Shown here: in pieces, positions 8,490-18,668 of the stretch | How positions within the stretch are numbered: position 1 is the first letter of the stretch | Layout of the letters: each line of letters starts with the position of its first letter | Assembly (NCBI RefSeq): GCF_004136635.1 | Contig: NZ_NOIU01000003.1 | Span: forward strand, 62,001 to 126,000 | Length of the DNA: 64,000 bases | Source: Rothia halotolerans | Lineage (GTDB): Bacteria > Actinomycetota > Actinomycetes > Actinomycetales > Micrococcaceae | Direction: 5' to 3' | Program-made: the position numbers and the translations under genes | Notes under the pieces: model-generated | Seen by the model: the letters and a program-made list of their open reading frames with translations, nothing else | Databases searched by the model: none | What the model was told of the DNA's origin: nothing

Positions 8490-11400
8490 CTACTCGATCT
8501 CGTCCAGCCGCCGCTCGAAGGACTCGCCGCCGGAGAGCACCGTGGTGAGATCGCCGATCCGGACCGTGACGTCGGGGGCCCGGCGCGACCGGGCGGTGAT
8601 GCGCACCCGCTCCCCGTCGATGAACACGTCCAGCAGCTGGCCCCGGTACTGCACCTCGAAGCCGACCGAGCGCAGATGCTCCGGCATGGACGGCTCCAGG
8701 CTGATGCAGTCGTCGTACACCTGCAGGCCGGCGTAGGCCCGCTGGATGACGTCGAGGGTCCCGCACATGGCGCCGAGGTGGATGCCCTCCTGGGTCGTGC
8801 CGCCCTGGGTGTCGTCCAGGTCCGCCGAGAGCGCGTCCTGGTACACCGACCAGGAGTGGCGCCGGTCGATCCGGGCGAGGATCGACGCCGTGACCACCCG
8901 GGAGAGGGTCGAGCCGTTGGAGGTGCGCTGCAGGTAGTACCTGACGGTCTCCCGGATGGAGTCCACCTCGACGTCGTACCCCAGCTGCCCCAGCTCGTGC
9001 TTCAGGCCGTGCTGGCCGAAGAGGTAGACCAGCATCAGGGTGTCGGCCTGCTTAGAGAGCTTGTAGTCGTTGGTCGCGTCGCCCTCGGCCTCCAGGATCA
9101 GGTCCATCCGGCCGATGTTCCCGTACTTGCGGCGGTAGTAGTCCCAGTCCAGCTCCTTGAGGTCGTCGTACCCCTCGAACTGGCTGATGGTCCCGTTGGA
9201 GTTGAAGGGCACCGCCATGTGGTGCGCCATCTTGTCCCAGAGCTGCAGCTCCGCGTCGGTGATCTCGTGCGCGGACCTGACCCGGTCGGCGAGGTGCTCG
9301 GGGAGCTGCTCGAAGATCTCCGTGACGCGGCGGAACATCCACGCGGCCATGACGTTGGTGTACGCGTTGTCCTTGACCCCGCCGCCGTAGACGGATCCGG
9401 GGTAGCCGTCGTGGTACTCGTCGGGGCCCATGGCGCCGCTGATGTGGAACTTGCCGTCGGCGTCGTCGTAGGAGACCAGGCAGGCGAAGAACCGGGCGAT
9501 CTCGATCATCAGCTCGGCGCCCTCGTGGCCCAGCCAGGAGGTGTCCTCGGTGGCCTGGTAGTACTGCCACGCGTTGTAGGCGATCGAGAGCCCCACGTGG
9601 AACTGGCGCCACGAGTTGTCCGGCATCCAGCGCTCCGAGTGGGGGTTGTACAGCTCCACGGGCGTCTCCTCGCGGCCGTCGGAGCCCGACTGCCACGGGA
9701 ACATGGCGCCCTCCGCGCCGAACTCCCGCGCCTTGTGCTGGGCGCCGGGCAGGCGGGCCCAACGGTAGGCCAGCAGCGCCTTGGTCACGAACGGCAGGCG
9801 CATCGTGATGATCGGCAGGATGAAGATCTCGTCCCAGAAGATGTGGCCGCGGTAGCCCTCGCCGTGGAGTCCGCGGGCGGTCACCCCGGCGTCGGACAGC
9901 GACACGTTGGGCCCCAGGGTCTGCACGATGTGGAAGATGTGCAGGCGCAGGGCCAGCATCGTCGTGATGTCGGTGTCGATGTCCACCGAGAAGCGCGCCC
10001 ACAGCCGGGACCAGGTCTGGGAGTGCGGGCCGTAGAGGGCCTTGAAGCCGATCTGGTTGCGGTTGAGCATCTCCACCGCGCCGAGGCTCGCCGAGGCGAT
10101 CGCGGAGTCGCGCGAGGTGACCACGGCGGTGGTGGTGTCGAAGGTGACGCTGCGGCCGGCCTGGGCGTTGACGTGGTAGCGGCGCATCTCGACGCCGCCC
10201 GGCCGGATCTCCCGCTCCAGCCGGACGTCGGCGTTCTCGGTGACCTTGGTGCGCTGGGCGATCGCGATCTCGTGATCCGACTGGCTGGTGCGGGTGACGT
10301 TGATCAGCGTCTCGTCGGGCAGGGTCGTGGAGGCCTCGGCGACCAGGTGGTGCCGGCCGAGCTCCCGGTACTCGGCGACGTTGTTGTTGGTGACCGTCGG
10401 GTCGATCCCGTTGCGCACGTGGATGCGCCCGGACCAGCCCTCCGGGGTCAGCGTGGTCTCCAGGGCGGCGAGGTGCCGGTTGGCCATCGAGACCAGGCGG
10501 CGCTGCTGGACCCGCAGCCGCCGCGGGGTGCCCCGCTGGCGCCGGGACTCGTCGGGGAAGACCTCCTCGAGGAGCACCTGGCGGGTGAGGATGCCGTGCC
10601 GCAGGTCCAGCTCGGTGAGCTCCTCGAGCGGCCGCAGGCCGCCCTCGGACCACCACTCGCCGTCGCGCAGGCGGACGTCGAAGCAGAGGAAGTTCGGCGC
10701 GTTGACCATCGACTCGTGCTCGAGGTCCCGCCCGTTGATGTGGGAGACGACGCGGTTGAACACCCCGGAGACGTAGGTCCCGGGGTAGTGCACGCCGTCG
10801 TCCTGGCGCTCGGCCTTGGCGCCGCGGACGCCCATGTAGCCGTTGGCCAGGGTCAGCAGGGACTCGCGGTGGCCCTCGTGCTTGGGGTCGTAGCCGCGGT
10901 AGGCCAGCTTCCAGGAGTCGTCCCTGAGCAGGCCGAGGTCCAGCTCGGCGACGTCGTTGTGCACGACGTCGGCCCCGGCGTTCTGCAGCTCGTGGCGGTC
11001 CCCGTGCCGGTTGATCCCCACGACCAGGCCGAAGCCCCCCGAGCGGGCGGCACGCACCCCGGCCACGGCGTCCTCGATGACCACGGCCTCGGAAGGGTCC
11101 ACCCCGATGATCTGCGCCGCGGCGAGGAACGTGTCCGGCGCCGGCTTGCCCGGCAGGCCGTGCTCGTGGGCGTAGGTGCCGTCGACGATGACGTCGAACA
11201 GGTCGGCCAGGCCGGCGGCCTCCAGGACGCGGCGGGAGTTGCGCGAGGCGGTGACCAGGGCGATCGGCGTGCCGCCGTCCTTGAGCCGCCGGGCGAAGTC
11301 CACGGTGCCCTTGAAGACCGTGACGCCGTTGCGCTCCAGCTCGGCCTGGAAGAAGTCGTTCTTGCTGCGGGCCTGGCCGTGCACGGTCCAGGTCCCGGCG

Positions 11401-11786
11401 GCGTCGAGCTCCAGGCCCTCGGGCAGGGCGGCGTTGCGGGAGGCGAGCAGGGTCCGGACGCCGTCCTCGCGGGTGCGGCCGTCCACGTGCGCGCGGTAGT
11501 CGCGGGAGATCGAGAACTCCCGGCGGTTGATGTCCTCGGCGGACGAGCCCTCGGCGGGCTCCAGGCGCGGGTCGGCCAGGATCGCGTCGAACAGCGTCTT
11601 CCACGCGTTCGAGTGCGCGGTGGCGGTGTCGGTGACCACGCCGTCCATGTCGAAGATCACGGCGCGGTAGGGGACCATCATCGGGAACTCGGGCGGACGC
11701 GCCTCCTGCCCCGCGGAGGGACGGTAGGGGGCGCCCGACCGCAGGTTCAGCGGATCCGATGACGCGAGCGGGTTCAGGGGGTTCAT
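8490..11786 (-). CDS. Bifunctional beta-phosphoglucomutase-like HAD / glycoside hydrolase family 65 phosphorylase
   Basis: The 1098-residue protein joins two enzymes. Residues ~38-290 are a HAD phosphatase/phosphomutase domain with AVIFDMDGVVTDT (D46 nucleophile, D48 acid/base), as in beta-phosphoglucomutase. Residues ~310-1098 are a GH65 domain: GYRGHIFWDEIFILP and GPDEYHDG, with E790 the expected general acid. GH65 phosphorylases split maltose, trehalose, kojibiose or nigerose to beta-glucose-1-phosphate, which the fused mutase would convert to glucose-6-phosphate. Which disaccharide is used is not evident, and no sugar transporter is adjacent. ATG 11786 has GGAAGG 9 nt upstream. Confidence 0.9.
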   Translation of the reverse strand: MNPLNPLASSDPLNLRSGAPYRPSAGQEARPPEFPMMVPYRAVIFDMDGVVTDTATAHSNAWKTLFDAILADPRLEPAEGSSAEDINRREFSISRDYRAHVDGRTREDGVRTLLASRNAALPEGLELDAAGTWTVHGQARSKNDFFQAELERNGVTVFKGTVDFARRLKDGGTPIALVTASRNSRRVLEAAGLADLFDVIVDGTYAHEHGLPGKPAPDTFLAAAQIIGVDPSEAVVIEDAVAGVRAARSGGFGLVVGINRHGDRHELQNAGADVVHNDVAELDLGLLRDDSWKLAYRGYDPKHEGHRESLLTLANGYMGVRGAKAERQDDGVHYPGTYVSGVFNRVVSHINGRDLEHESMVNAPNFLCFDVRLRDGEWWSEGGLRPLEELTELDLRHGILTRQVLLEEVFPDESRRQRGTPRRLRVQQRRLVSMANRHLAALETTLTPEGWSGRIHVRNGIDPTVTNNNVAEYRELGRHHLVAEASTTLPDETLINVTRTSQSDHEIAIAQRTKVTENADVRLEREIRPGGVEMRRYHVNAQAGRSVTFDTTTAVVTSRDSAIASASLGAVEMLNRNQIGFKALYGPHSQTWSRLWARFSVDIDTDITTMLALRLHIFHIVQTLGPNVSLSDAGVTARGLHGEGYRGHIFWDEIFILPIITMRLPFVTKALLAYRWARLPGAQHKAREFGAEGAMFPWQSGSDGREETPVELYNPHSERWMPDNSWRQFHVGLSIAYNAWQYYQATEDTSWLGHEGAELMIEIARFFACLVSYDDADGKFHISGAMGPDEYHDGYPGSVYGGGVKDNAYTNVMAAWMFRRVTEIFEQLPEHLADRVRSAHEITDAELQLWDKMAHHMAVPFNSNGTISQFEGYDDLKELDWDYYRRKYGNIGRMDLILEAEGDATNDYKLSKQADTLMLVYLFGQHGLKHELGQLGYDVEVDSIRETVRYYLQRTSNGSTLSRVVTASILARIDRRHSWSVYQDALSADLDDTQGGTTQEGIHLGAMCGTLDVIQRAYAGLQVYDDCISLEPSMPEHLRSVGFEVQYRGQLLDVFIDGERVRITARSRRAPDVTVRIGDLTTVLSGGESFERRLDEIE

Positions 11787-11972
11787 GAGCGGCCCTTCCA
11801 GCTGATAGACGTCAGGCGCTTCAGACTATTAAACACAGTTCTTCTCGGTGCGGAACGCTTCCTCACCCACTGTAAGGACTCTCACCCGGCGCGCATTCCC
11901 TCAGGAGGGCATGAATCTGCGTGAGGAGTCCCACGGCGATGCCACCGCGTGCTCTGCGAGGCCGGCGTGGCC

Positions 11973-11978
11973 TAGACT
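11973..11978 (+). promoter_or_regulatory. Possible -10 of the glyA promoter
   Basis: TAGACT lies ~62 nt before the glyA ATG in the 254 bp gap between the divergent GH65 and glyA genes. The following gtgaggtagctttcac has short inverted ends (gtga/tcac) and could be an operator. No -35 match and no riboswitch were recognised. Confidence 0.35.
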
Positions 11979-12040
11979 GTGTGAGGTAGCTTTCACGCGT
12001 GCCGCGCCACCGGGTGGCGGCCAGTCGTATCAGGAGAAGC

Positions 12041-13327
12041 ATGAGCAATTCTTCCGTCCGGGAAGTCAACGATCTTCCGCTGTCAGAGGTCGACCCCGAG
12101 ATCGCCGAGGCCATCCAGAACGAGCTGGGCCGCCAGCGCGGCACGCTGGAGATGATCGCCTCGGAGAACTTCGCCCCGCGCGCCGTGCTCGAGGCCCAGG
12201 GCTCGGTCCTCACCAACAAGTACGCCGAGGGCTACCCCGGCCGCCGCTACTACGGCGGCTGCGAGTACGTCGACGTCGTGGAGGAGCTGGCCCGCGAGCG
12301 GGCGAAGTCCCTCTTCGGCGCCGAGCACGCCAACGTCCAGCCGCACTCGGGCGCGCAGGCCAACACCGCCGTGATGATGGCCCTCATGCAGCCCGGCGAC
12401 ACCCTGATGGGCCTCTCCCTGGCCCACGGCGGGCACCTGACCCACGGGATGAAGCTCAACGTCTCGGGCAAGCTCTATAACATCGCCGCCTACGAGCTGG
12501 ACCCGGAGACCGGCCGCCTGGACATGGACAAGGTCCGCGAGGTGGCTCTTCAGGCTCAGCCCAAGGTCATCGTGGCGGGCTGGTCCGCCTACCCGCGGGA
12601 GCAGGACTTCGAGGCCTTCCGCCGCATCGCCGACGAGGTCGGCGCCTACCTGTGGGTCGACATGGCGCACTTCGCCGGGCTGGTGGCCGCCGGCATCCAC
12701 GCCAACCCGGTGCCCCACGCCCACGTGGTCACCTCGACCGTGCACAAGACCCTCGCCGGGCCGCGCTCCGGCGTCATCCTCTGCGTCGAGGACCTGAAGA
12801 AGAAGATCGACTCCGCGGTCTTCCCCGGCCAGCAGGGCGGGCCGCTGATGCACGCCATCGCGGGCAAGGCGGTGGCCTTCAAGATCGCCGCCTCCGAGGA
12901 GTTCAGGGAGCGGCAGCAGCGCACCGTCGAGGGCGCACGCCTGCTGGCCGAGCGCCTCTCGCAGCCCGACGTCGCCGAGGCCGGCGTCTCCGTCCTCTCC
13001 GGCGGCACGGACGTGCACCTGGTGCTGGTGGACCTGCGCGACTCCGAGCTCGACGGCCGCCAGGCCGAGGACGTCCTGCACGAGGCCGGCATCACGGTGA
13101 ACCGCAACGCCGTGCCGGACGACCCCCGCCCGCCGATGGTCACCTCGGGGCTGCGCATCGGGACCCCGGCGCTGGCCACCCGCGGCTTCGGCCGGGAGCA
13201 GTTCGAGGAGGTCGCGGACATCATCGCCGGCGCCCTCAAGCCCGGCGCCGACGTCGAGTCGCTGCGCGCCCGGGTGGACCGCCTGGCCCAGGACTTCCCG
13301 CTCTACGAGGGTCTGGAGAGCTGGTAG
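12041..13327 (+). CDS. glyA: Serine hydroxymethyltransferase
   Basis: GlyA interconverts serine and glycine while charging THF to methylene-THF, the main one-carbon source. The 428-residue length is typical. The PLP-binding lysine is K236 in [42 protein letters not shown] and [12 protein letters not shown] are conserved active-site segments. ATG 12041 was chosen because AGGAGA (12032-12037) is 3-4 nt upstream and conserved sequence starts just after it. folD begins 2 bp past the stop, so the pair forms a one-carbon operon making 10-formyl-THF for PurN and PurH. Confidence 0.96.
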   Translation: MSNSSVREVNDLPLSEVDPEIAEAIQNELGRQRGTLEMIASENFAPRAVLEAQGSVLTNKYAEGYPGRRYYGGCEYVDVVEELARERAKSLFGAEHANVQPHSGAQANTAVMMALMQPGDTLMGLSLAHGGHLTHGMKLNVSGKLYNIAAYELDPETGRLDMDKVREVALQAQPKVIVAGWSAYPREQDFEAFRRIADEVGAYLWVDMAHFAGLVAAGIHANPVPHAHVVTSTVHKTLAGPRSGVILCVEDLKKKIDSAVFPGQQGGPLMHAIAGKAVAFKIAASEEFRERQQRTVEGARLLAERLSQPDVAEAGVSVLSGGTDVHLVLVDLRDSELDGRQAEDVLHEAGITVNRNAVPDDPRPPMVTSGLRIGTPALATRGFGREQFEEVADIIAGALKPGADVESLRARVDRLAQDFPLYEGLESW

Positions 13328-13329
13328 GG

Positions 13330-14253
13330 ATGGCTCAGACCGAGCAGAAGCCGGCGACGACGTCGGCCGAGGAGGGCCCCCAGCGGCTCGACGGGACGGC
13401 GACGGCGGCGGCCATCAAGGGCGAGCTCGCCGAGCGGGTGGCGCGCCTGAAGGAGCGGGGCGCGGTCCCCGGCCTGGCAACCGTGCTGGTGGGGGACGAC
13501 CCCGCCTCGCACTCCTACGTGGGCGGCAAGCACCGTGACTGCGCCGAGGTCGGCATCGCCTCGATCCGCAGGGAGCTGCCGGAGAGCGTCACCCAGCAGG
13601 AGCTGGAGGCGGTCATCGACGAGCTCAACGCGGATCCGGCCTGCACGGGCTACATCGTGCAGCTGCCCCTGCCCGGGCACATCGACACCCAGAGCATCCT
13701 GGAGCGGATCGACCCGGACAAGGACGCCGACGGGCTGCACCCGACCAACCTGGGCCGCCTGGTGCTGGACGTCTACGGCGAGGGGCAGGCCCCGCTGCCG
13801 TGCACCCCGCACGGCATCGTCGAGCTGCTCCGGCGGCACCGCATCGACCTGGTCGGTAAGGAGGTGGTGGTGCTGGGCCGCGGGATCACGGTCGGCAGGC
13901 CGCTGGGCCTGCTGCTGTCCCGGCGCGACGTCAACGCCACCGTGACCCTGGCCCACACCGGGACCCGGGACCTCGACGAGGTGCTGCGGCGGGCCGACGT
14001 CGTCGTGGCGGCCATCGGGGTGCCGCACGCGGTGCGCCCCGAGCAGGTCAGGGAGGACGTGGTGCTGCTGGACGTCGGGGTCTCCCGGGTCCTGGACCCC
14101 GCGACGGGGAAGAAGCGGCTCACCGGCGACATCCACCCCGAGGCCGCGGCGAAGGCCTCGTGGGTCTCGCCGAACCCCGGCGGCGTCGGGCCGATGACCC
14201 GGGCGATGCTCCTGGTCAACGTGGTCGACGCGGCGGAGCGCGCGAGCGCCTGA
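13330..14253 (+). CDS. folD: Methylenetetrahydrofolate dehydrogenase / cyclohydrolase
   Basis: FolD oxidises methylene-THF to methenyl-THF with NADP and hydrolyses it to 10-formyl-THF. The 307-residue protein contains [17 protein letters not shown] (with the catalytic Lys), [28 protein letters not shown] (nucleotide binding) and [13 protein letters not shown]. An N-terminal extension of about 18 Thr/Glu-rich residues precedes the conserved core. The gene starts 2 bp after the glyA stop and uses GGAGAG at 13315-13320 inside glyA, 9 nt from the ATG, so it is translationally linked to glyA. Confidence 0.95.
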   Translation: MAQTEQKPATTSAEEGPQRLDGTATAAAIKGELAERVARLKERGAVPGLATVLVGDDPASHSYVGGKHRDCAEVGIASIRRELPESVTQQELEAVIDELNADPACTGYIVQLPLPGHIDTQSILERIDPDKDADGLHPTNLGRLVLDVYGEGQAPLPCTPHGIVELLRRHRIDLVGKEVVVLGRGITVGRPLGLLLSRRDVNATVTLAHTGTRDLDEVLRRADVVVAAIGVPHAVRPEQVREDVVLLDVGVSRVLDPATGKKRLTGDIHPEAAAKASWVSPNPGGVGPMTRAMLLVNVVDAAERASA

Positions 14254-14340
14254 GCGGCCCCGCGCCCTTCCCGCCCGGCCCGGCCGCTCGCTCATCGCGG
14301 ACGGCCGGGCCGCGGCGCGGGTGCCGAGCGCCCGCGCTTG

Positions 14341-14346
14341 TACAAT
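14341..14346 (+). promoter_or_regulatory. -10 element of the downstream membrane gene (leaderless)
   Basis: TACAAT is followed by the 7-nt spacer gggcacc and then the ATG at 14354. It is the closest match to the consensus -10 among the leaderless candidates in this window. The -35 region is not conserved. Confidence 0.5.
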
Positions 14347-14353
14347 GGGCACC

Positions 14354-14887
14354 ATGCAATCGATCGGACCCAACGACCCCCGCCTGAGCGGCGCAGCCAC
14401 CGACCGGAAGACCTCCCGGACCGCCCTGTGGGCGACCGTGATCGGCATGGCGGTGCTCGTGCTGATCTTCGTCTTCGCGATCATCCAGGCGGCCAACGAA
14501 TCCTCGGTGCTGGGCTGGATCCTGGCCGCCATCGCCGGCGGCTGGCTGGCCATCGCCGTCTACGTGCTGTTCATGGTGCGCGGGACGCTGCGCTTCGGCC
14601 GCGAGGCCGTGGCCCGGATGGAGGGGGAGATGCGGGGCGCGTCCGGCCGGGCGCCGGCGGCCGCCTCCTCGGCCTCCGAGGGCGACTCGGTCCGGGACCA
14701 GAAGATCGCCCACAGCTTCCAGATCGTCCTGGTCCAGGCCAAGGTCCTCAGCGAGGAGCTCGAGAAGGGCCCGGAGGCGGACCGCGAGGTCGTGGACCGC
14801 TCGATCGACACGATCAACCTGACCGCCAAGAACGGCATGGGCATGGTCCGCTCCGACGGGCCGATCAGCGGCACCGTCGTCGACTGA
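14354..14887 (+). CDS. Two-helix membrane protein of unknown function
   Basis: From ATG 14354 the protein has 177 residues. Hydrophobic segments at about 22-46 and 49-74 form a membrane hairpin. The cytoplasmic part (75-177) is charged and helical, with an Ala/Ser-rich stretch near 100-110. I do not recognise the family; its place after folD recalls small membrane proteins of unknown function found there in other actinobacteria, but no homology is claimed. ATG 14354 is supported by TACAAT 7 nt upstream; a GTG at 14321 would add 11 residues and lie upstream of that promoter. Confidence 0.68.
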   Translation: MQSIGPNDPRLSGAATDRKTSRTALWATVIGMAVLVLIFVFAIIQAANESSVLGWILAAIAGGWLAIAVYVLFMVRGTLRFGREAVARMEGEMRGASGRAPAAASSASEGDSVRDQKIAHSFQIVLVQAKVLSEELEKGPEADREVVDRSIDTINLTAKNGMGMVRSDGPISGTVVD

Positions 14888-14963
14888 CGCCCGTACCCCT
14901 CCCGCATCGCCGCCCGCGGAGGCGGCGCCGCGCCCGCACGGCATGAAAGGCATTCCTGCACCG

Positions 14964-15818
14964 ATGACCGAAACCGCCGAGAGCACCCGGCCCCTGCGTG
15001 TGGCCACCGTGAACGTCAACGGCATCCGCGCGGCCTACAAGCGCGACATGGCGAGCTGGCTCGCCGAGCGTGACGTGGACATCCTGTGCCTGCAGGAGGT
15101 GCGCGCGCCCGACGGGATCGTGCGCGGGCTCCTCGACGAGGACGAGTGGGAGATCCTCCACGCCGAGGCGGAGGCCAAGGGGCGCGCCGGCGTCGCCATC
15201 GCGACCCGCCGCCCCGCTGCGGGGGAGCGGGCCCGCCACGGCGAGATCCTGGAGACCAGGGAGCACATCGGCGAGGAGTACTTCGCCAACGCCGGGCGCT
15301 GGGTCGAGGCGGACTACCGGCTGCCCGGCGGGCAGACGCTCACCGTGGTCTCCGCCTACGTCCACTCGGGCGACGTCGGGACGCCGAAGCAGGACGACAA
15401 GTACCGCTTCCTCGACGTGATGCTCCAGCGCCTCCCGGCGCTGGCCGAGCACTCCGACCACGTGCTGGTCGTGGGGGATCTCAACGTCGGCCACACCGAG
15501 CTGGACATCAAGAACTGGAAGGGCAACCTCAAGAACGCCGGCTTCCTCCCGGAGGAGCGGGCCTACTTCGACCGGTTCTTCGGGGACATCGGCTACGTCG
15601 ACGTCGCCCGCAGCCTGGCCGGCGAGGTCCCCGGCCCGTACACGTGGTGGTCCTACCGCGGCCAGGCCTTCGACAACGACGCCGGGTGGCGGATCGACTA
15701 CCACATGGCCACTCCCGCGCTGGCCGCCGCCGCGGCCGACGCCGTCGTGGACCGCGCCCCCAGCTACGACACCAGGTTCTCCGACCACGCCCCGCTCGTG
15801 GTCGACTACAGGATCTGA
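14964..15818 (+). CDS. xthA: Exodeoxyribonuclease III / AP endonuclease
   Basis: This Mg2+-dependent nuclease incises DNA at abasic sites and trims 3' ends in base excision repair. The 284-residue protein has the exonuclease-endonuclease-phosphatase residues in order: [15 protein letters not shown] (metal-binding Glu), VSAYVHSGD (Tyr), [20 protein letters not shown] (Asp/Asn) and [11 protein letters not shown] (Asp-His). Two in-frame ATGs are possible, 14943 and 14964. The second is closer to the conserved start and GAAAGG lies upstream, but its spacing (~14 nt) is long, so the first cannot be excluded. Confidence 0.92.
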   Translation: MTETAESTRPLRVATVNVNGIRAAYKRDMASWLAERDVDILCLQEVRAPDGIVRGLLDEDEWEILHAEAEAKGRAGVAIATRRPAAGERARHGEILETREHIGEEYFANAGRWVEADYRLPGGQTLTVVSAYVHSGDVGTPKQDDKYRFLDVMLQRLPALAEHSDHVLVVGDLNVGHTELDIKNWKGNLKNAGFLPEERAYFDRFFGDIGYVDVARSLAGEVPGPYTWWSYRGQAFDNDAGWRIDYHMATPALAAAAADAVVDRAPSYDTRFSDHAPLVVDYRI

Positions 15819-15877
15819 CGCCGGGAGCCCCGGGCCGGCCGGGGCGCCGAGCAGAAGCACCGACGAGAGAGAAGCAG

Positions 15878-16930
15878 ATGACCCACGAACCCTCCGCAGC
15901 ACCCTCCGGCACCGCCGCCGCGACCCGAGCCCCCCGCGTCTTCTCCGGGGTGCAGCCCTCGGCCGACTCGATGCACCTGGGCAACTACATCGGGGCCGTG
16001 CGCAACTGGGTCCGGATGCAGGAGGAGAACGAGTGCATCTACTTCATCCCGGACCAGCACGCGATCACCGTCCCGCAGGACCCGGCCCTGCTGCGGGAGC
16101 GCACCCGGCGCACGGCCGCGCAGTACATCGCGGCAGGGATCGACCCGCAGCGGACCCCGTTCTTCGTCCAGTCCCACGTCCCGGGGCACGCCCAGCTGGC
16201 CTGGGTGCTCTCCTGCATCACCGGCTTCGGCGAGGCCTCGCGGATGACCCAGTTCAAGGACAAGTCCGCGAAGGAAGGATCGGAGAACGCGACCGCCGGG
16301 CTCTTCACCTACCCCGTCCTGATGGCGGCTGACATCCTGCTCTACCAGGCCGATCAGGTGCCGGTGGGGGAGGACCAGCGGCAGCACCTGGAGCTGACCC
16401 GGAACCTGGCGCAGCGCTTCAACGCCCGCTTCGGCGAGACCTTCACCGTCCCGGAGGCCAAGATCCTCAAGGACACCGCCAAGATCTACGACCTGCAGAA
16501 CCCGGCGGCCAAGATGTCGAAGTCCTCGGCCTCGCCCAACGGGATCATCTGGCTGCTGGACGAGCCGAAGAAGCTCGCGAAGAAGATCAAGTCGGCGGTC
16601 ACCGACGACGGCGCCGAGATCCGCTTCGACCGCGAGGCCAAGCCCGGCGTGTCCAACCTGCTGACCATCTACTCCTCCCTGACGGAGCGGCCGGTCGAGG
16701 AGATCGTCGCCGAGTACGAGGGGAAGATGTACGGGCACCTCAAGGTGGGGCTGGCCGAGGTCGCCGTCGAGACGCTCGGCCCCATCCGCGAGCGGGCGCT
16801 GGAGATGATGGACGATCCCGCCGAGCTGGACCGCCTCCTGGCGGTCGGCGCCGAGAAGGCGCGCGAACTCGCGGAGCCCACCGTCGCGGCGGTCTACGAA
16901 CGGGTCGGCTTCCTGCCGCCCCGGAGTTAG
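15878..16930 (+). CDS. trpS: Tryptophanyl-tRNA synthetase
   Basis: TrpS is a class I synthetase that charges tRNA-Trp. The 350-residue protein is of normal length. The HIGH-type motif is HLGN (33-36) and the KMSKS loop is at 212-216; [19 protein letters not shown] and [20 protein letters not shown] are family blocks. ATG 15878 is preceded by a purine-rich gagagagaag that serves as a ribosome binding site. A ~20-residue Ala/Ser/Thr-rich leader precedes the catalytic core. The 2H phosphoesterase gene follows 16 bp downstream. Confidence 0.96.
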   Translation: MTHEPSAAPSGTAAATRAPRVFSGVQPSADSMHLGNYIGAVRNWVRMQEENECIYFIPDQHAITVPQDPALLRERTRRTAAQYIAAGIDPQRTPFFVQSHVPGHAQLAWVLSCITGFGEASRMTQFKDKSAKEGSENATAGLFTYPVLMAADILLYQADQVPVGEDQRQHLELTRNLAQRFNARFGETFTVPEAKILKDTAKIYDLQNPAAKMSKSSASPNGIIWLLDEPKKLAKKIKSAVTDDGAEIRFDREAKPGVSNLLTIYSSLTERPVEEIVAEYEGKMYGHLKVGLAEVAVETLGPIRERALEMMDDPAELDRLLAVGAEKARELAEPTVAAVYERVGFLPPRS

Positions 16931-16946
16931 CGGGCGGAGAGGCTCC

Positions 16947-17510
16947 GTGCAGAGACAGCGCTCAGGACCCCGCGGCGGGGAGACCGGAGGCAGCCCGACG
17001 CTCGGCTCGGGCCGCCGCTACCTGAGCGTGGTCCTGGAGGTCCCCCGCCGGCTCCGGGAGCGCGTCCTGACCCGGCGCGGTGGGGCGGGGAGCACGGGCC
17101 CGGCCGCTCACATCACGGTCTTCATCACCGAGCGGGACGCCGGGGAGCCGGGGGAGGCCGAGCTGCTGGAGCGCGTGCGCAGGGCGTGCTCGGGCGTTCC
17201 CGGCGGGGAGGTGGAGCTGCGCGGCACGGGGAGCTTCCGGCCGGTCAGCGACGTCGTCTTCCTGCGCGTGGGGGAGGGCTCGGAGATGCTGAGGGAGCTG
17301 CACCGGCGCTGCGCCGCGACGCTTCCGGACGCCTCGCCGTTCCCCTACCACCCGCACTTCACGCTCGCCCAGGGCCTCGGCGGACCGGAGCTGGAGCGGG
17401 CGGCCGCCGAGCTCGCGGACTTCGAGGACCGCTTCGAGGCGAGGGCGCTCGGCGTCTACAGCGGCGACCTGACGGGCTGGCGCCGCGTCGGCGAGGTCCC
17501 TCTGGGCTGA
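16947..17510 (+). CDS. 2H phosphoesterase (2'-5' RNA ligase family)
   Basis: The 187-residue protein has the two HxT signatures of the 2H fold: AHITVF near residue 53 and HPHFTLAQ near 134, about 80 residues apart as expected. Members hydrolyse or form 2'-5' RNA bonds or cyclic phosphates; the actual substrate here is unknown. The first ~25 residues are Gly/Arg-rich and likely disordered. GTG 16947 is supported by GGAGAGG at 16936-16942. It lies 16 bp after trpS and is probably in the same transcript, which hints at an RNA-related role. Confidence 0.78.
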   Translation: MQRQRSGPRGGETGGSPTLGSGRRYLSVVLEVPRRLRERVLTRRGGAGSTGPAAHITVFITERDAGEPGEAELLERVRRACSGVPGGEVELRGTGSFRPVSDVVFLRVGEGSEMLRELHRRCAATLPDASPFPYHPHFTLAQGLGGPELERAAAELADFEDRFEARALGVYSGDLTGWRRVGEVPLG

Positions 17511-17558
17511 GGGCACCGGCGGGCTGAGGGAGCCGGCGGGAGGCCGGCCCGGAGGGCC

Positions 17559-18668
17559 TCACAGCACGTCGGTCTCGCCGTTCTTCTTCAGGGCGTCGAC
17601 GGCGTTCTTGACCCGCTGCGCGTGCTCCTGGGTCGTGACCAGCAGGGCGTCCGGGGTGTCGACGACCACGATGTCCTCGATCCCGATCAGCGCGACGATC
17701 CGGCTGGTGTCCGAGACCACGATGCCCGAGGCGTTGTCGGTCATCACCCGCTTGTTCTTGCCGAGGACCGCGACCTCGTCGACGTCGACGGCGCGGTTCA
17801 GCCGCGAGATGGCGGCGAAGTCCCCGACGTCGTCCCAGGTGAAGCCGGCGGGCACCATCGCGACGTCGCCCGCGGCCGCGGCGGGCTCGGCCACGGCGTA
17901 GTCGATCGCGATCTTGGGCAGCGTGGGCCAGACCCGGTCCATGACCTCGTCCCGCTGCTCGGTCTCCCAGGCGTCCGCGATCTCCATGATCCCGGCGTGC
18001 AGCTCGGGCTGGTTCACCTCGAGGTGCGCCAGCAGCAGCCGGGCCGGGGCGACGAACATGCCGGCGTTCCAGGTGTACTCGCCGCTGCGGACGTACTGGC
18101 GGGCGGTGTCCTCGTCGGGCTTCTCCACGAACTCCGCGACCTTCAGCGCGGTCGGGGCGGCCGCGACGCCGAGGCTCTGCGCGGCGCGGATATAGCCGAA
18201 GCCCGTGGAGGGCGAGGTGGGCGTGACGCCGATGGTCACGATGCGGCCGGTGGCCGCCGCGGCCGCCGCCTCGCGCACCGCGCGGTGGAAGACCTCGGTG
18301 GGCTCGATGACGTGGTCCGCGGCGAAGGAGCCGACGATCGCCTCGGGATCCCTCCGGACGAGGATGGCGCTGGCCAGCCCGATGGCCGCGCCGGAGTCCT
18401 TGGGGGAGGGCTCGAGCACCAGGTCCACCTCGGCACACTCGGGGAGCTGCTGGCGGACCGCCGCGGCGTGCGTGCGGCCGGTGACGACCATCACCCCGTC
18501 CTCGCCCAGGTCGACCAGCCGGTCGTAGGTGGAGCGCAGGAGCGAGCTGCCCGAGCCGGTGAGGTCCAGGAGGAACTTCGGCGCGTCGGCGCGCGAGAGC
18601 GGCCAGAGGCGGGATCCGACGCCGCCGGCCGGGATGAAGGGGTGGAAGTGTTCGATTGCAGAGCTCAT
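17559..18668 (-). CDS. manC: Mannose-1-phosphate guanylyltransferase
   Basis: The enzyme makes GDP-mannose for cell-wall mannans, lipomannan and glycoproteins. The 369-residue protein has the nucleotidyltransferase loop AGGVGSRLWPLSR (14-26) with K31, then GFGYIR, EFVEKPDE and WNAGMFV in the usual order; it lacks the C-terminal isomerase domain of bifunctional ManC enzymes. ATG 18668 is preferred to an upstream ATG because the conserved sequence begins nearby and a GGGGGA run precedes it; TACGCT lies 8 nt before the start. It is a single gene, convergent with the 2H gene and divergent from sdhCDAB. Confidence 0.9.
   Translation of the reverse strand: MSSAIEHFHPFIPAGGVGSRLWPLSRADAPKFLLDLTGSGSSLLRSTYDRLVDLGEDGVMVVTGRTHAAAVRQQLPECAEVDLVLEPSPKDSGAAIGLASAILVRRDPEAIVGSFAADHVIEPTEVFHRAVREAAAAAATGRIVTIGVTPTSPSTGFGYIRAAQSLGVAAAPTALKVAEFVEKPDEDTARQYVRSGEYTWNAGMFVAPARLLLAHLEVNQPELHAGIMEIADAWETEQRDEVMDRVWPTLPKIAIDYAVAEPAAAAGDVAMVPAGFTWDDVGDFAAISRLNRAVDVDEVAVLGKNKRVMTDNASGIVVSDTSRIVALIGIEDIVVVDTPDALLVTTQEHAQRVKNAVDALKKNGETDVL

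Noticed and set aside
8676-11762. A 1028-codon open frame on the plus strand
   Set aside because: It is antisense to the HAD-GH65 gene. Its translation is Val/Gly/Leu/Asp/His-rich low-complexity sequence with no domain, the usual shadow of a GC-rich gene, whereas the minus strand has full catalytic motifs.
11941-12040. Riboswitch in the glyA leader
   Set aside because: No glycine or THF riboswitch core was recognisable in the short leader; only a promoter-like hexamer and a weak inverted repeat are present.
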